Below are positions 35,726-44,725 of a stretch of DNA of 64,000 nucleotides, one piece after another. Both the position numbers and the translations under genes were made by a program. Source of the DNA: Promicromonosporaceae bacterium (GTDB lineage: Bacteria > Actinomycetota > Actinomycetes > Actinomycetales > Cellulomonadaceae); NCBI GenBank assembly GCA_009783295.1, contig WRHK01000011.1, forward strand, positions 1-64,000, written 5' to 3'. A model generated the notes under the pieces. That model ran no database searches, was not told the origin of the DNA, and saw only the letters and a list, made by a program, of their open reading frames with translations. The first letter of the stretch is position 1. The number at the start of each line of letters is the position of its first letter.

Positions 35726-36740
35726 AGCCGCACCTCGGGTGCGGCGCCAGCTCGCGCACGCGCGGCAACGCGTGCGGCAGCGCGAGCTCCACCACGGCCC
35801 CCGCCGCAGCGGGCCGCATCCCGTCGAGGTGCGCCAGCACCTGAGCGCCGGCGAACGCCGCCGCGCTCGCCACCAGCGTCGTCTCCTGAGGCAGGTGCAC
35901 CGCGTCCGCCCGCAGCTGGGCAGCCATCGCCGGCCAGGCCGGGTCGTCGTCCGCCAGCGTCAGGTCCGCGCACCGCGCGCACGCCGTGCGCCCCGGGAGC
36001 ACGAACGGGCCGACCACGACGTCGGCCTCCCGCACTGTCACCGACAGGTGCGCCACGCCCTGCCCCATGAGCCGGGCGCAGCGCCCTGGCCGCCTGGCGT
36101 GCGTCTCGACCAGCACCACCACGTCGACGGTCCCGTCGGCCTGCACGCGCACGCCCGGCGCCGCCCGTCGCAGCACGTCCGCCATCGCCCCGGCCCGCGG
36201 CCGCCCGACGTCGGCGCGCGCGAACGCACCGAGCCCCACGTCGGTGGTCTGCACGGGGGAGGTGTCGGCGAGCACCAACGTGCCGACGCCGGCCGTCGCC
36301 AGGTGGAGCGCGACCTGCGCCCCGAGCCGCCCCAGCCCGTCGACCGCGACGGCCGCGCGCGCCCGCGCGGCGAGCGTCGCCCGGCCCGCGCCGTCCGGCC
36401 GCAGGGCGCCCAGCGCGGGTGCGTCGGCGGCGCCGTCGGCCGCGGCCACCACGGCACCGGCTCGCACCGCGGGGCCGGGCTGCAGGAACCCTCCGAGCCG
36501 TAGCACCCGGACGATCTCGTCCTGCCGCGCCGCCCCGACCCCGTGCCGCGCGGCGGCCGCCGCCGGCGAGGTGTGCCGCCGCAGCGCGAGCTCGCGCAGC
36601 CAGGCCACCTCGCCCGCATCCAGGCCGGCAAGGCGCAGCGCCCAGCGCGGGTCGGTGCCGAGCTGCAGCTCGCCGTCCCCGCGGTCGAGCACCGGCATGC
36701 CGGCGCGCATCCGCAGCCGGTCGACGTCGTGGTCCGTCAC
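35685..36740 (-). CDS. ThiF/E1-like fold protein
   Basis: The product, about 351 aa from the GTG at 36740, has a Rossmann-type E1-like core: VAVDGLGRLGAQVALHLATAGVGTLVLADTSPVQTTDVGLGAF. A later Cys cluster GRTACARCADLTLADDD follows, and a terminal HPRCGCVTLTRP could bind zinc. The nucleotide-binding glycine motif is degenerate (GLGRLG), so adenylation is unproven. An alternative GTG at 36788 would add 16 residues; neither has a clear ribosome site. Similar proteins sit beside whiB7 in other actinobacteria. Confidence 0.72.
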   Translation of the reverse strand: MTDHDVDRLRMRAGMPVLDRGDGELQLGTDPRWALRLAGLDAGEVAWLRELALRRHTSPAAAAARHGVGAARQDEIVRVLRLGGFLQPGPAVRAGAVVAAADGAADAPALGALRPDGAGRATLAARARAAVAVDGLGRLGAQVALHLATAGVGTLVLADTSPVQTTDVGLGAFARADVGRPRAGAMADVLRRAAPGVRVQADGTVDVVVLVETHARRPGRCARLMGQGVAHLSVTVREADVVVGPFVLPGRTACARCADLTLADDDPAWPAMAAQLRADAVHLPQETTLVASAAAFAGAQVLAHLDGMRPAAAGAVVELALPHALPRVRELAPHPRCGCVTLTRPGAAGAA

Positions 36741-36858
36741 GGCCGTCAGCGTGCCAGGGCGGCGCCGACGGCGTCGGGCGTCGTCCACAGGCTGCCGGAC
36801 GGGCGCGGAACGGTGTGTGGGGGACGTCTCAGTGTGAAGTGTTCGGTACCGTCATCTC

Positions 36859-37380
36859 GTGGCCCATGACGCGCTGACGTCCGTCGAGGTCCGTCGCAGC
36901 CGACGACGGACTGCCACGGTGAGCGCCTACCGCGACGGCGATCGCACGATCGTCGCCATCCCGGCACGGTTCTCGCGTGCCCAGGAGCGCGAGTGGGTCG
37001 CCAAGATGCTGGAGCGCCTGGAGGACAAGGAGCGGCGCCGCCGCCCGTCCGACGACGAGCTCATGGCGCGGTGCCGCGACCTGTCCGAGCGGTACCTCGA
37101 CGGCCGGGCCGTGCCCTCCAGCGTGCGCTGGTCCACGAACCAGGGGCGGCGCTGGGGGTCCTGCACGCTGGGCGACGCCTCGATCCGCGTCTCCACCCGG
37201 CTGCAGGGCATGCCCGCCTGGGTGCTCGACTACGTGCTGCTGCACGAGCTCGCCCATCTGCTGCACGCCGGGCACGGCCCCGAGTTCTGGCGCCTGCTCG
37301 AGGCCTACCCGCGCACGGAGCGCGCGAAAGGGTTCCTGGAGGGCGTCTCGTTCACCACGGACGACACGGCCGCGGACTGA
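36859..37380 (+). CDS. YgjP-like metallopeptidase domain protein (M48-type)
   Basis: The 173-aa protein has the zincin motif LLHELAHLLHAGHGPEFWRLL (HExxH, with a further His five residues on and a Glu ligand), preceded by SSVRWSTNQGRRWGSCTLGDASIRVST, the YgjP/WLM-family signature. It is soluble and of unknown substrate. The GTG at 36859 is divergent from the ThiF-like gene. Its stop lies 10 bp from the stop of the convergent DUF2342 gene. Confidence 0.86.
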   Translation: MAHDALTSVEVRRSRRRTATVSAYRDGDRTIVAIPARFSRAQEREWVAKMLERLEDKERRRRPSDDELMARCRDLSERYLDGRAVPSSVRWSTNQGRRWGSCTLGDASIRVSTRLQGMPAWVLDYVLLHELAHLLHAGHGPEFWRLLEAYPRTERAKGFLEGVSFTTDDTAAD

Positions 37381-37390
37381 GACCCCCGCC

Positions 37391-38812
37391 CTACTGCTGG
37401 TCGTTGAGGAAGTCCGTCAGCGCCGCGTCGAACGCCTCGTCGGCGACCTTCTGCAGCTCGCGGCGGGCCAGGTAGCCGGCCGGGTCGTCGAGGTCGGCGG
37501 CCGTGGGCAGCAGGTCGGGGTGGTCCCAGACTGCGTCGCGCCCGTCGACGCCCCCGGCCGTGTACACGTGCGCGAAGAGCGCCGCGGCGTCGCGCGAGCG
37601 GCGGGGCCGCAGCTCCAGGCCCACGAGCGACGCGAACGTCTGCTCCGCAGGCCCGCCCGCGGCCCGGCGGCGCCGCAGCATCTCCCGCAGCGGCACGGCG
37701 TGCGGCAGGTGCGGCAGCGACGCCTGGGCGCTCACCTCGTCCACCCAGCCCTCGACCAGCGCCAGCGCCGTCTCCAGCCGCAGCAGCGTGGCCTTCTGCT
37801 CCTCGGTGGGCTGCACGCCGAACACGCCGCCGCCCGAGAGCGCCTGCCGGAGCTGGTCCGGGTCGGACGGGTCGACGTCGCGCACCTGCTCCTCGAGCGT
37901 GTTGAGGTCGATGGTGATGCCGCGCGCGTACTGGTCCACGAGCGAGAGCAGGTGGGCGCGCACCCACGGCACGTGCGTGAACAGGCGCGCGTGGGCGGCC
38001 TCGCGCACGGCCAGGTAGAGCCGCACCTCGTCCAGCGGGGCGTCGAGCCCCTCGGCGAACGCCTGCACGTTGGTGGGCAGCAGCGCGGTGCCCGGCCCGG
38101 GCAGCAGCGGCAGCCCGACGTCGGTGGCGCCGAACACCTCGCGCGAGAGCGTCCCCGCAGCCTGGCCCACCTGCATGCCGAACGCCGCGGCCCCCAGGCG
38201 GCGCAGCAGCTGCGCGGGCTCCAGCCCGCCCAGGCCCAGCTTGTCGAGGTCCAGCGCGGCCGGCGTGCCGGGCAGCTGCAGGCTCACCTCGGCGCCGTCG
38301 GGCATCTGGTCGCCCAGCACCGTGGCCAGCGCGTCCGCCATCGACGCCGCCACCGGCGCCACGAGCTTGTTCCACGCCGGCAGCGTGGCCTCGACCCATT
38401 CCGACCGGCTCCAGGCGTGCGCCTGCCCGCCCGACGGCGGCAGCGTCGTCGCGGCGTCGAGCCACAGCTCGGCCACGCTCAGCGCGTCGGTCGCGGCCTT
38501 CGACTGTGCACCCGTGAGCGACGGGTCTCCCTCGGCCACGGCCACCTGGCGCGCGAGGTCGTGCGCCACGGACGTGTTCACCGGGCCGTCGCCAGGCGTC
38601 GAGAGTAGGCGCTGCACCTGGGCGAGCGCGTGCTGCAGCGTCGCCGGGTCGGGCAGTCCGCCCTCGCCGAGCATCGCCGACGGGTCCATGCCCTGCGCGC
38701 GCATCTGCGCCAGGACCTCGTCCGCGCGGTCACCGAACAGCTGGCCCAGCAGCTCGCGCACCTGGCGCTCGCGGTCGTCGTCCGGGCGGGAGATGTCGTC
38801 TGGGTTGGCCAT
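37391..38812 (-). CDS. Zinc-dependent metalloprotease-like protein (DUF2342)
   Basis: The 473-aa product belongs to the actinobacterial DUF2342 family annotated as putative hydrolase/metalloprotease. It has an N-terminal RELLGQLFGDRADEVLAQMRAQGMDP, a central LYLAVREAAHARLFTHVPWVRAHLLSLV carrying a possible metal-binding Glu-x-x-His, and a long helical C-terminus. The active motif is not canonical HExxH, so catalysis is unproven. It lies in the conserved block with the PDZ-S16 and UPF0182 genes. Confidence 0.82.
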   Translation of the reverse strand: MANPDDISRPDDDRERQVRELLGQLFGDRADEVLAQMRAQGMDPSAMLGEGGLPDPATLQHALAQVQRLLSTPGDGPVNTSVAHDLARQVAVAEGDPSLTGAQSKAATDALSVAELWLDAATTLPPSGGQAHAWSRSEWVEATLPAWNKLVAPVAASMADALATVLGDQMPDGAEVSLQLPGTPAALDLDKLGLGGLEPAQLLRRLGAAAFGMQVGQAAGTLSREVFGATDVGLPLLPGPGTALLPTNVQAFAEGLDAPLDEVRLYLAVREAAHARLFTHVPWVRAHLLSLVDQYARGITIDLNTLEEQVRDVDPSDPDQLRQALSGGGVFGVQPTEEQKATLLRLETALALVEGWVDEVSAQASLPHLPHAVPLREMLRRRRAAGGPAEQTFASLVGLELRPRRSRDAAALFAHVYTAGGVDGRDAVWDHPDLLPTAADLDDPAGYLARRELQKVADEAFDAALTDFLNDQQ

Positions 38813-38931
38813 GGGAGCGCTCCTCGGGGGTCGGGTTCACCGTAACCACGACGACGAGACTGAGGGGGTCGGCGGTTCCGCCTTTCGCCCACAGCGCAGA
38901 CGGCGGTCACGACGCGCCAGACCGACCACCC

Positions 38932-40014
38932 ATGGCCAGCAGGGATGATGGGACGGTGACGATCACGCGCCCCCGGCTGCTGTCCGGCTCCCTGCTCGCG
39001 ACAGCGGTGCTCGCCGCCGCCACGCTCGTGCTGCCCACCGGGTTCGCGGTGCGCGGCCCGGGGCCGACGGAGGACACGCTGGGCGCCGTCAACGACGTCC
39101 CCCTCGTGACGATCAAGGGCGCCACCACGTACCCGACCACCGGCCAGCTGCGCCTGACGACGGTGTCGGCGGGCGGCGGCCCGGTCAGCGACGTGTTCGC
39201 GCTCGACGTGCTCCAGGCGTGGGTGTCGCCGTCGCGCGCGGTGACGCCGTCGGAGGCGGTGTTCCCCGTGGGCGTCACGCGCGAGCAGCAGCAGCAGCAG
39301 GGCGAGCAGCAGATGACCTCGTCGCAGCAGACGGCGACGGCGGCCGCCCTCACCGCGCTCGGCTACACGGTGCCGGCCACCCTGACCATCGCCGGGTCCC
39401 CGGCCGGCTCGCCGGCGCACGGCATCGTCAAGGACGGCGACGTCATCCGCACCCTCGACGGCAAGACCATCACCACGTACACCGACCTGCTCACCGAGCT
39501 CTCGGCGATCACGCCGGGCTCGAAGACCGTTCTCGGCGTCGAGCGCGGCGGCGCGCGCCAGGACCTGACCATCACTACGGGCACGGCGACGACGTCGAGC
39601 GGCGCCAAGCGCGCGGCGCTCGGGGTGCTGGTGAGCACCAAGTACGACTTCCCGATCGACGTGTCGATCCGCATCGAGGACATCGGCGGCCCGAGCGCCG
39701 GGATGATGTTCGCCCTGGCGATCATCGACAAGCTCACGCCGGCCGACGAGCTCCACGGCCAGGTGGTGGCGGGCACCGGCACGATCGACGTCGACGGCGC
39801 CGTCGGCCCCATCGGCGGCATCGAGCAGAAGATGCACGGCGCGGTGCGCGACGGCGCGACGTGGTTCCTGGCACCGGCGAGCAACTGCGACGAGGTCGTG
39901 GGGAACGTCCCGGCGGGGCTGCGCGTGGTCAAGGTGTCGACGCTCGACGAGGCCCGCACGGCGATCACGGCGATCGGGGCGGGCACCGCCAAGGACCTGC
40001 CGACCTGCTCCTAG
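38932..40014 (+). CDS. Membrane-anchored PDZ / Lon-type (S16) serine protease
   Basis: This 360-aa protease has an N-terminal signal-anchor (LLSGSLLATAVLAAATLVLPTGFAV). A PDZ-like domain follows (GSPAHGIVKDGDVIRTLDGKTITTYTDLL), then an S16 Lon-type catalytic domain with the Ser in IEDIGGPSAGMMFALAI and the Lys in GIEQKMHGAV. It acts outside or at the membrane on unknown substrates. The ATG at 38932 follows CAGCAGG-like sequence only weakly; the next gene, UPF0182, is 123 bp downstream. Confidence 0.93.
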   Translation: MASRDDGTVTITRPRLLSGSLLATAVLAAATLVLPTGFAVRGPGPTEDTLGAVNDVPLVTIKGATTYPTTGQLRLTTVSAGGGPVSDVFALDVLQAWVSPSRAVTPSEAVFPVGVTREQQQQQGEQQMTSSQQTATAAALTALGYTVPATLTIAGSPAGSPAHGIVKDGDVIRTLDGKTITTYTDLLTELSAITPGSKTVLGVERGGARQDLTITTGTATTSSGAKRAALGVLVSTKYDFPIDVSIRIEDIGGPSAGMMFALAIIDKLTPADELHGQVVAGTGTIDVDGAVGPIGGIEQKMHGAVRDGATWFLAPASNCDEVVGNVPAGLRVVKVSTLDEARTAITAIGAGTAKDLPTCS

Positions 40015-40137
40015 CGCCACGGGCGGCCCCGTGCTGCCACGTACGCGACGGGGGTGGGAACCTGGGGTAGACAAGGGACGTTAGCCCAGATGGTTGCGCG
40101 GCCGCGTGGCCCGGATCACCCCCCCAGCGAGGTACTC

Positions 40138-43100
40138 GTGTCGTTCAGTCCACCCCGCCGTTCCGACTCGCCGGCGCGCCGGCGCCTGAGCCCGATCCTC
40201 ATCACCGTGATCGTGCTCGTCGCGCTCGTGGTCGCGGTGCTGGTGCTGGCCCAGCTCGGGACGGAGGTGATGTGGTTCCAGGCGATCGGGTTCGGCCGGG
40301 TGGTGTGGACGCAGTGGATCGCGCGCACCGTGCTGTTCCTGGCCGGGTTCCTGGTGATGGGCACCGCCGTCTACCTGACGTTCCGGATCGCCTACCGGGC
40401 GCGGCCGGTGTACGCGCCGTCGACGCCGGAGCAGGCCACGCTCGACCAGTACCGCGAGGCCGTCGAGCCCCTGCGGCGCGTGGTGATGGTGGCCGCGCCG
40501 ATCGTGATCGGGTTCTTCGCGGGCATCGCGGCGTCCTCGCAGTGGCGCACCGTGCTGCTGGCGATGAACTCCGTGCCCTTCGGCACCACGGACCCGCAGT
40601 TCCACCTCGACGAGGGCTTCTACGTCTTCCAGCTCCCCGCGTGGCGGTTCCTGCTGAGCTTCCTGGTGGCCGTGCTCATCGTGTGCGCGATCGCGGCGCT
40701 CGTGACGCACTACCTGTACGGGGGGCTGCGGGTGGGGCCGGTGCCGGAGGGCACCGCGCGCACCACGCAGGCGGCCCGCGTCCAGCTCGCCGTCACCGGC
40801 GCGCTGCTCATGCTGCTCATCGCGGCGAACTACTGGTTCGACCGGTACTCGATGCTCACGTCGTCGGGCGACAAGTTCGACGGCGCCACCTACTCCGACG
40901 TGCACGCCGTGATCCCGTCCAAGGCGATCCTCGCGGGGGTGGCGGTGCTGGTGGCGATCGCGTTCGCCATCGCCGCGGTGCGCGGCAACTGGCGGGTGCC
41001 GGCCATCGGCGTCGGGCTCATGGTGGTCTCGGCCATCGCCATCGGCGGGATCTACCCGTGGGTGGTGCAGCGGTTCCAGGTGAACCCGAACGCGCAGGAG
41101 CTCGAGACCCCGTACATCCAGCGCAACATCACCGCGACGCTCCAGGCGTTCGGCCTGGAGCACCTGCAGACGCAGCAGTACCCGGCCAAGACGACGGCGG
41201 AGGCCGGTGCGCTGCGGCAGGACGCCGAGACGACGGCGTCGATCCGCCTGCTCGACCCGCAGATCGTCAGCCCGTCGTTCCGCCAGCTGCAGCAGAACAA
41301 GCAGTACTACGACTTCCAGAACCAGCTCTCGGTGGACCGCTACACGGTGGACGGCCAGTCCCGCGACACCGTCATCGCCGTGCGCGAGCTCAACCTTGAC
41401 GGCCTGGGCGCCCAGCAGCGCAACTGGGTCAACGACCACACCGTGTTCACGCACGGCTACGGCGTCGTCGCCGCCTACGGCAACCAGACCGGGCCCGACG
41501 GCCGGCCGGCGTTCTTCGAGGGCGGCATCCCGACGCAGGGCGCCCTCACGGACTCCCAGAAGTACGAGCCGCGCATCTACTTCAGCCCCAAGACCACCGA
41601 CTACTCGATCGTCGGCGCGCCCAAGGGCACGACGTCGTGGGAGCTCGACTACCAGGCCGACGACGCCGCCGGCGGCGGGCAGGTCAACACGACGTTCCCG
41701 ACGCAGACCGTCACGGCCGGACCGAGCATCGGCAACTTCTTCTCGAAGCTGCTGTACGCGGTGAAGTTCGGGTCGCAGGAGATCCTGTTCTCCGACCGCG
41801 TCACCAGCGACTCGCAGATCCTCTACGACCGCGACCCGCAGCAGCGCGTGGCCAAGGTGGCCCCGTGGCTGACCCTCGACAACCGCGTGTACCCGGCCGT
41901 GGTCGACGGGCACGTCAAGTGGATCATCGACGGGTACACGACGTCGAACGCCTACCCGTACTCGACGTCGACGCCGATGAGCGAGTCCATCGCCGACTCC
42001 CTGACGGCCCAGCAGGCGCAGGGCCTGCCGCTCACGCTGCCGCAGAACGTCAACTACATCCGCAACTCGGTCAAGGCGACGGTCGACGCGTACTCCGGCG
42101 AGGTCACGCTGTACGCGTGGGACCCGACGGACCCCCTGCTCAAGGCGTGGGAGAAGGTATTCCCGGGCGCCGTGCACCCGATGTCGGAGATCTCCGGCGA
42201 CCTCATGAGCCACCTGCGCTACCCGGAGGACCTGTTCAAGGTGCAGCGCGCGCTGCTGCAGCGGTACCACGTGACCGACCCGGCGCAGTTCTTCACCAGC
42301 CAGGACCTGTGGCAGAGCCCCCAGGACCCCACGGTCACGACGACGACGGGCACCGGCCCGCTGCAGCCCCCGTACTACCTGACGCTGCAGATGCCCGGGC
42401 AGAAGACCCCGGCGTTCTCCCTGACCAGCCTGTTCATCCCGGGCGGTAACTCCGACCGCGAGATCCTCACGGGCTTCCTGGCGGTCGACGCCGAGGCGGG
42501 GGACAAGGCCGGCGTCAGATCACCCGACTACGGCCAGCTCCGGCTCCTGGCGATGCCACGCGACAACACGGTGCCCGGACCGGGGCAGGTGCAGAACAAC
42601 TTCAACACCAACACCACCATCTCCCAGCAGCTCAACGTGCTCGAGATCGGTTCGTCGGTGATCAAGCGCGGCAACCAGCTCACGCTGCCCGTGGGTGGCG
42701 GGCTGCTGTACGTGCAGCCCGTGTACGTGCAGTCGGCGACGGGCACGCAGTTCCCGCTGCTGCGCAAGGTGCTGGTGTCGTTCGGCAACTCGATCGGGTT
42801 CGCCGACACGCTCGACCAGGCGCTCGACCAGGTGTTCCAGGGCGACTCCGGCGCCAACGCCGGCGACGCCAACGGCACCGCCCCCGACCAGGCGCCCATC
42901 GCCCCGCCGACGGGCGGCACCGCGCCGCCCGAGACGTCGACGCCCACGCCCACCACGTCGCCCTCGCCCGCCCCGACGGGCAGCGCCCGCGCCCAGCTCA
43001 ACCAGGCGCTCCAGGATGCGAACAAGGCGATCGCGGACAGCCAGACGGCGCTCGAGCAGGGCGACTTCGCCGCCTACGGTGCGGCGCAGCAGCGGCTCAA

Positions 43101-43146
43101 GGAGGCGATCGCCCGCGCGGTCGCCGCGGACGGCGCGCTGGGGTAG
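40138..43146 (+). CDS. UPF0182 large membrane protein
   Basis: This 1002-aa protein has about seven transmembrane helices in the first 320 residues (starting ILITVIVLVALVVAVLVLAQLG). A very large extracytoplasmic region follows (TQQYPAKTTAEAGALRQDAETTASIRLLDP onward), then a disordered Thr/Pro/Ala tail and a final helical segment. This is the UPF0182 family layout, with Rv3193c as the Mycobacterium relative. The GTG at 40138 is chosen because an upstream in-frame ATG adds an unsupported 28 residues. Function unknown. Confidence 0.9.
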   Translation: MSFSPPRRSDSPARRRLSPILITVIVLVALVVAVLVLAQLGTEVMWFQAIGFGRVVWTQWIARTVLFLAGFLVMGTAVYLTFRIAYRARPVYAPSTPEQATLDQYREAVEPLRRVVMVAAPIVIGFFAGIAASSQWRTVLLAMNSVPFGTTDPQFHLDEGFYVFQLPAWRFLLSFLVAVLIVCAIAALVTHYLYGGLRVGPVPEGTARTTQAARVQLAVTGALLMLLIAANYWFDRYSMLTSSGDKFDGATYSDVHAVIPSKAILAGVAVLVAIAFAIAAVRGNWRVPAIGVGLMVVSAIAIGGIYPWVVQRFQVNPNAQELETPYIQRNITATLQAFGLEHLQTQQYPAKTTAEAGALRQDAETTASIRLLDPQIVSPSFRQLQQNKQYYDFQNQLSVDRYTVDGQSRDTVIAVRELNLDGLGAQQRNWVNDHTVFTHGYGVVAAYGNQTGPDGRPAFFEGGIPTQGALTDSQKYEPRIYFSPKTTDYSIVGAPKGTTSWELDYQADDAAGGGQVNTTFPTQTVTAGPSIGNFFSKLLYAVKFGSQEILFSDRVTSDSQILYDRDPQQRVAKVAPWLTLDNRVYPAVVDGHVKWIIDGYTTSNAYPYSTSTPMSESIADSLTAQQAQGLPLTLPQNVNYIRNSVKATVDAYSGEVTLYAWDPTDPLLKAWEKVFPGAVHPMSEISGDLMSHLRYPEDLFKVQRALLQRYHVTDPAQFFTSQDLWQSPQDPTVTTTTGTGPLQPPYYLTLQMPGQKTPAFSLTSLFIPGGNSDREILTGFLAVDAEAGDKAGVRSPDYGQLRLLAMPRDNTVPGPGQVQNNFNTNTTISQQLNVLEIGSSVIKRGNQLTLPVGGGLLYVQPVYVQSATGTQFPLLRKVLVSFGNSIGFADTLDQALDQVFQGDSGANAGDANGTAPDQAPIAPPTGGTAPPETSTPTPTTSPSPAPTGSARAQLNQALQDANKAIADSQTALEQGDFAAYGAAQQRLKEAIARAVAADGALG

Positions 43147-43174
43147 CGCCAGGCGCCGGCGACGAGACCTGCGT

Positions 43175-43214
43175 CACGATCCCGGGAGGCGATTTGGTCG
43201 TTCCCGGGATCGTG
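43175..43214. terminator. Hairpin between UPF0182 and the initiator tRNA
   Basis: Arms of 13 bases (43175-43187 with 43202-43214) pair perfectly around a 14-base loop, 29 bases after the UPF0182 stop. The likely tRNA promoter (TTGGTC at 43194-43199, TAATGT at 43218-43223) overlaps the loop and right flank. Confidence 0.65.
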
Positions 43215-43235
43215 GCGTAATGTTCACGGAGTCGA

Positions 43236-43312
43236 CGCGGGGTGGAGCAGCTCGGTAGCTCGCTGGGCTCATAACCCAGAGGTCGCAGGTTCAAATCCTG
43301 TCCCCGCTACCA
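43236..43312 (+). tRNA. Initiator tRNA-fMet (CAT)
   Basis: The 77-nt sequence folds as a tRNA with anticodon CAT in CTGGGCTCATAACCCAG (three G-C pairs closing the anticodon stem) and T-loop GGTTCAAATCC. It begins CGCGGGG and ends CCCCGCTACCA, so position 1 is C opposite a T, the unpaired first pair of an initiator. The CCA is encoded. It is followed 2 bases later by a strong terminator. Confidence 0.97.
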
Positions 43313-43314
43313 CG

Positions 43315-43346
43315 CAGGCCCGGGATTCTTCGGAATCCCGGGCCTG
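43315..43346 (+). terminator. Strong terminator after tRNA-fMet
   Basis: A perfect 14-bp stem (43315-43328 with 43333-43346) closes a TTCG tetraloop and is followed by ATTTGTTTCT. It ends the tRNA transcript. Confidence 0.9.
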
Positions 43347-43389
43347 ATTTGTTTCTGGGGGCGCAACGCACCAGTCGACCGCGTCGGCG

Positions 43390-44067
43390 CTAGACCACCG
43401 CGCGCTCGGGGACCTCGAGGGCGAGGACCACGGTCACGGTCCCGAGCAGCGTCCCGGTCAGGCGACGCTGCCATGACGTCCACCGTGGCCGCGCGACGAG
43501 GAACGTGGCGATCGCTCCCGCACAGACGACCAGGATCCCGTTCACGGTCAGGCTCACCGCGATCTGGATGGCGCCCAGAGTGAAGCCCTGCGCGGTGGTG
43601 TGGCCCGCGGACGGGTCGACGAGCTGCGGGATGAGCGCGAGGTACATCACCGCGGCCTAGGGGTTGAGCAGGTTGGTGACCAGCCCGGTCCGGAACAGCG
43701 TGGGCCGTGAGTCGCGCCGCAGCGGCCGGGCCTCGAAGACCCCGTGGCCGCCCGGCCGCAGCGTCTGCCACGCGAGGTAGCCGAGGTACGCGACGCCAGC
43801 GGCCTCGAGACCGACGTAGAGCCAGGGGACGACGACGAAGACCGCTGCCAGCCCGAGGTTCGCCATCACCAGGTAGACGAGCCACCCCACGCCCGTCCCG
43901 GCGAGCGACACCAGGCCCGCGGCGCGCCCCTGTCCGATGCTCCGTGAGGTGAGGTAGAGCATGTTCGGGCCGGGCGTCAGCACCATCCCGAGGGCGGCGA
44001 GCGTCATGCCGGTTGCCGCGCCGGCGGTCACGCCCGTGGCGTCGGTGAGCTCCTGCAGCAGGTTCAT
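43390..44067 (-). pseudogene. LysE-family amino-acid exporter, interrupted by one nonsense codon
   Basis: Read on the minus strand, the frame encodes a typical LysE/RhtB exporter: MTLAALGMVLTPGPNMLYLTSRSIGQGRAAGL near the start, five to six helices, then GLVTNLLNP. It then meets TAG at 43657-43659, where the family has a lysine codon AAG in NPKAAVFYLA. The reading continues in the same frame for 89 more codons as AAVMYLALIPQLVDPSAGH without further stops. A single A-to-T change explains it. The gene would be 225 codons, close to family length. Confidence 0.88.
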
Positions 44068-44092
44068 GCCGTCACTATGGTGTCATGGCCTT

Positions 44093-44638
44093 GTGCATCT
44101 CAACCCTTACGGCGAGTACGCGGTGCTGCTCGCCGGCTCGCTCGCCGACGACTGGCCCGCCGACCGCGCGGGGATCGTCGCGCGCACCCGCGAGCACGGC
44201 ATGACGCTGGTCTTCGCGGAGGCGGCCGACGACCACGCCCGCACCCGCGAGGTCGTCGACGCGTGGCTCGCCGTCGTCGACGAGCCCGACCCGGGCCGCC
44301 GTGCGGCGCTGCTCAACGACCAGATGGCCGCGGCCGCCGCCTACCCACGGCTCACCGACCACGACGACGAGGGCTGGCACCTGCACTACCGCGACGCCGA
44401 CGCGTCGCTGCCGCACGTGCTGCGCGCGGTGATCAGCGTCGGCACCGCCCTGCACCTCACCACCCGCGGCATGGACCGGCTCGCCCGGTGCGCCGCCGGC
44501 GCGGACCCCGGGGACCCCTGCCGCAACGTCGTCGTCGACGTCACGCGCAACGGGCGGCAACGGTACTGCTCGGTCCGGTGCGCCAACCGTGCGGCGGTAC
44601 GCCGGCACCGGGCGCGGGCGGCGGGACGCGTCACGTAG
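44093..44638 (+). CDS. CGNR zinc-finger / ABATE-domain regulator-like protein
   Basis: The 181-aa protein has an N-terminal stress-sensing ABATE-like half and a C-terminal zinc-finger RNVVVDVTRNGRQRYCSVRCANRAAVRRHRAR. The family signature CGNR appears as CANR (C-A-N-R), a visible change in the key motif. Cys residues at ARCAAG, DPCRN, YCSVRC supply the metal site. The GTG at 44093 opens VHLNPYGEYAV. It diverges from the LysE pseudogene and converges on prfB. Confidence 0.82.
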   Translation: MHLNPYGEYAVLLAGSLADDWPADRAGIVARTREHGMTLVFAEAADDHARTREVVDAWLAVVDEPDPGRRAALLNDQMAAAAAYPRLTDHDDEGWHLHYRDADASLPHVLRAVISVGTALHLTTRGMDRLARCAAGADPGDPCRNVVVDVTRNGRQRYCSVRCANRAAVRRHRARAAGRVT

Positions 44639-44647
44639 GACGCGCGA

Positions 44648-44677
44648 AGGGCGCCCCGGCCGGAGCCGGGACGCCCT
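44648..44677. terminator. Hairpin between CGNR-type gene and prfB
   Basis: A 13-pair stem with one mismatch (44648-44660 with 44665-44677) and a CGGA loop lies 10 bases past the CGNR-type stop, facing prfB. Confidence 0.6.
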
Positions 44678-44695
44678 GCTAGCTCGCGGGCGGGG

Positions 44696-44709
44696 GCTCT
44701 ATCTCGCGA
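44696..44709. repeat. 14-base repeat shared with the 37-bp palindrome
   Basis: GCTCTATCTCGCGA here matches 5360-5373 exactly, and the flanking CTCGCGGG is also shared in degenerate form. It lies between the terminator and the prfB stop. Confidence 0.5.
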
Positions 44710-44725
44710 AGGAGGTTCGTGCGGG

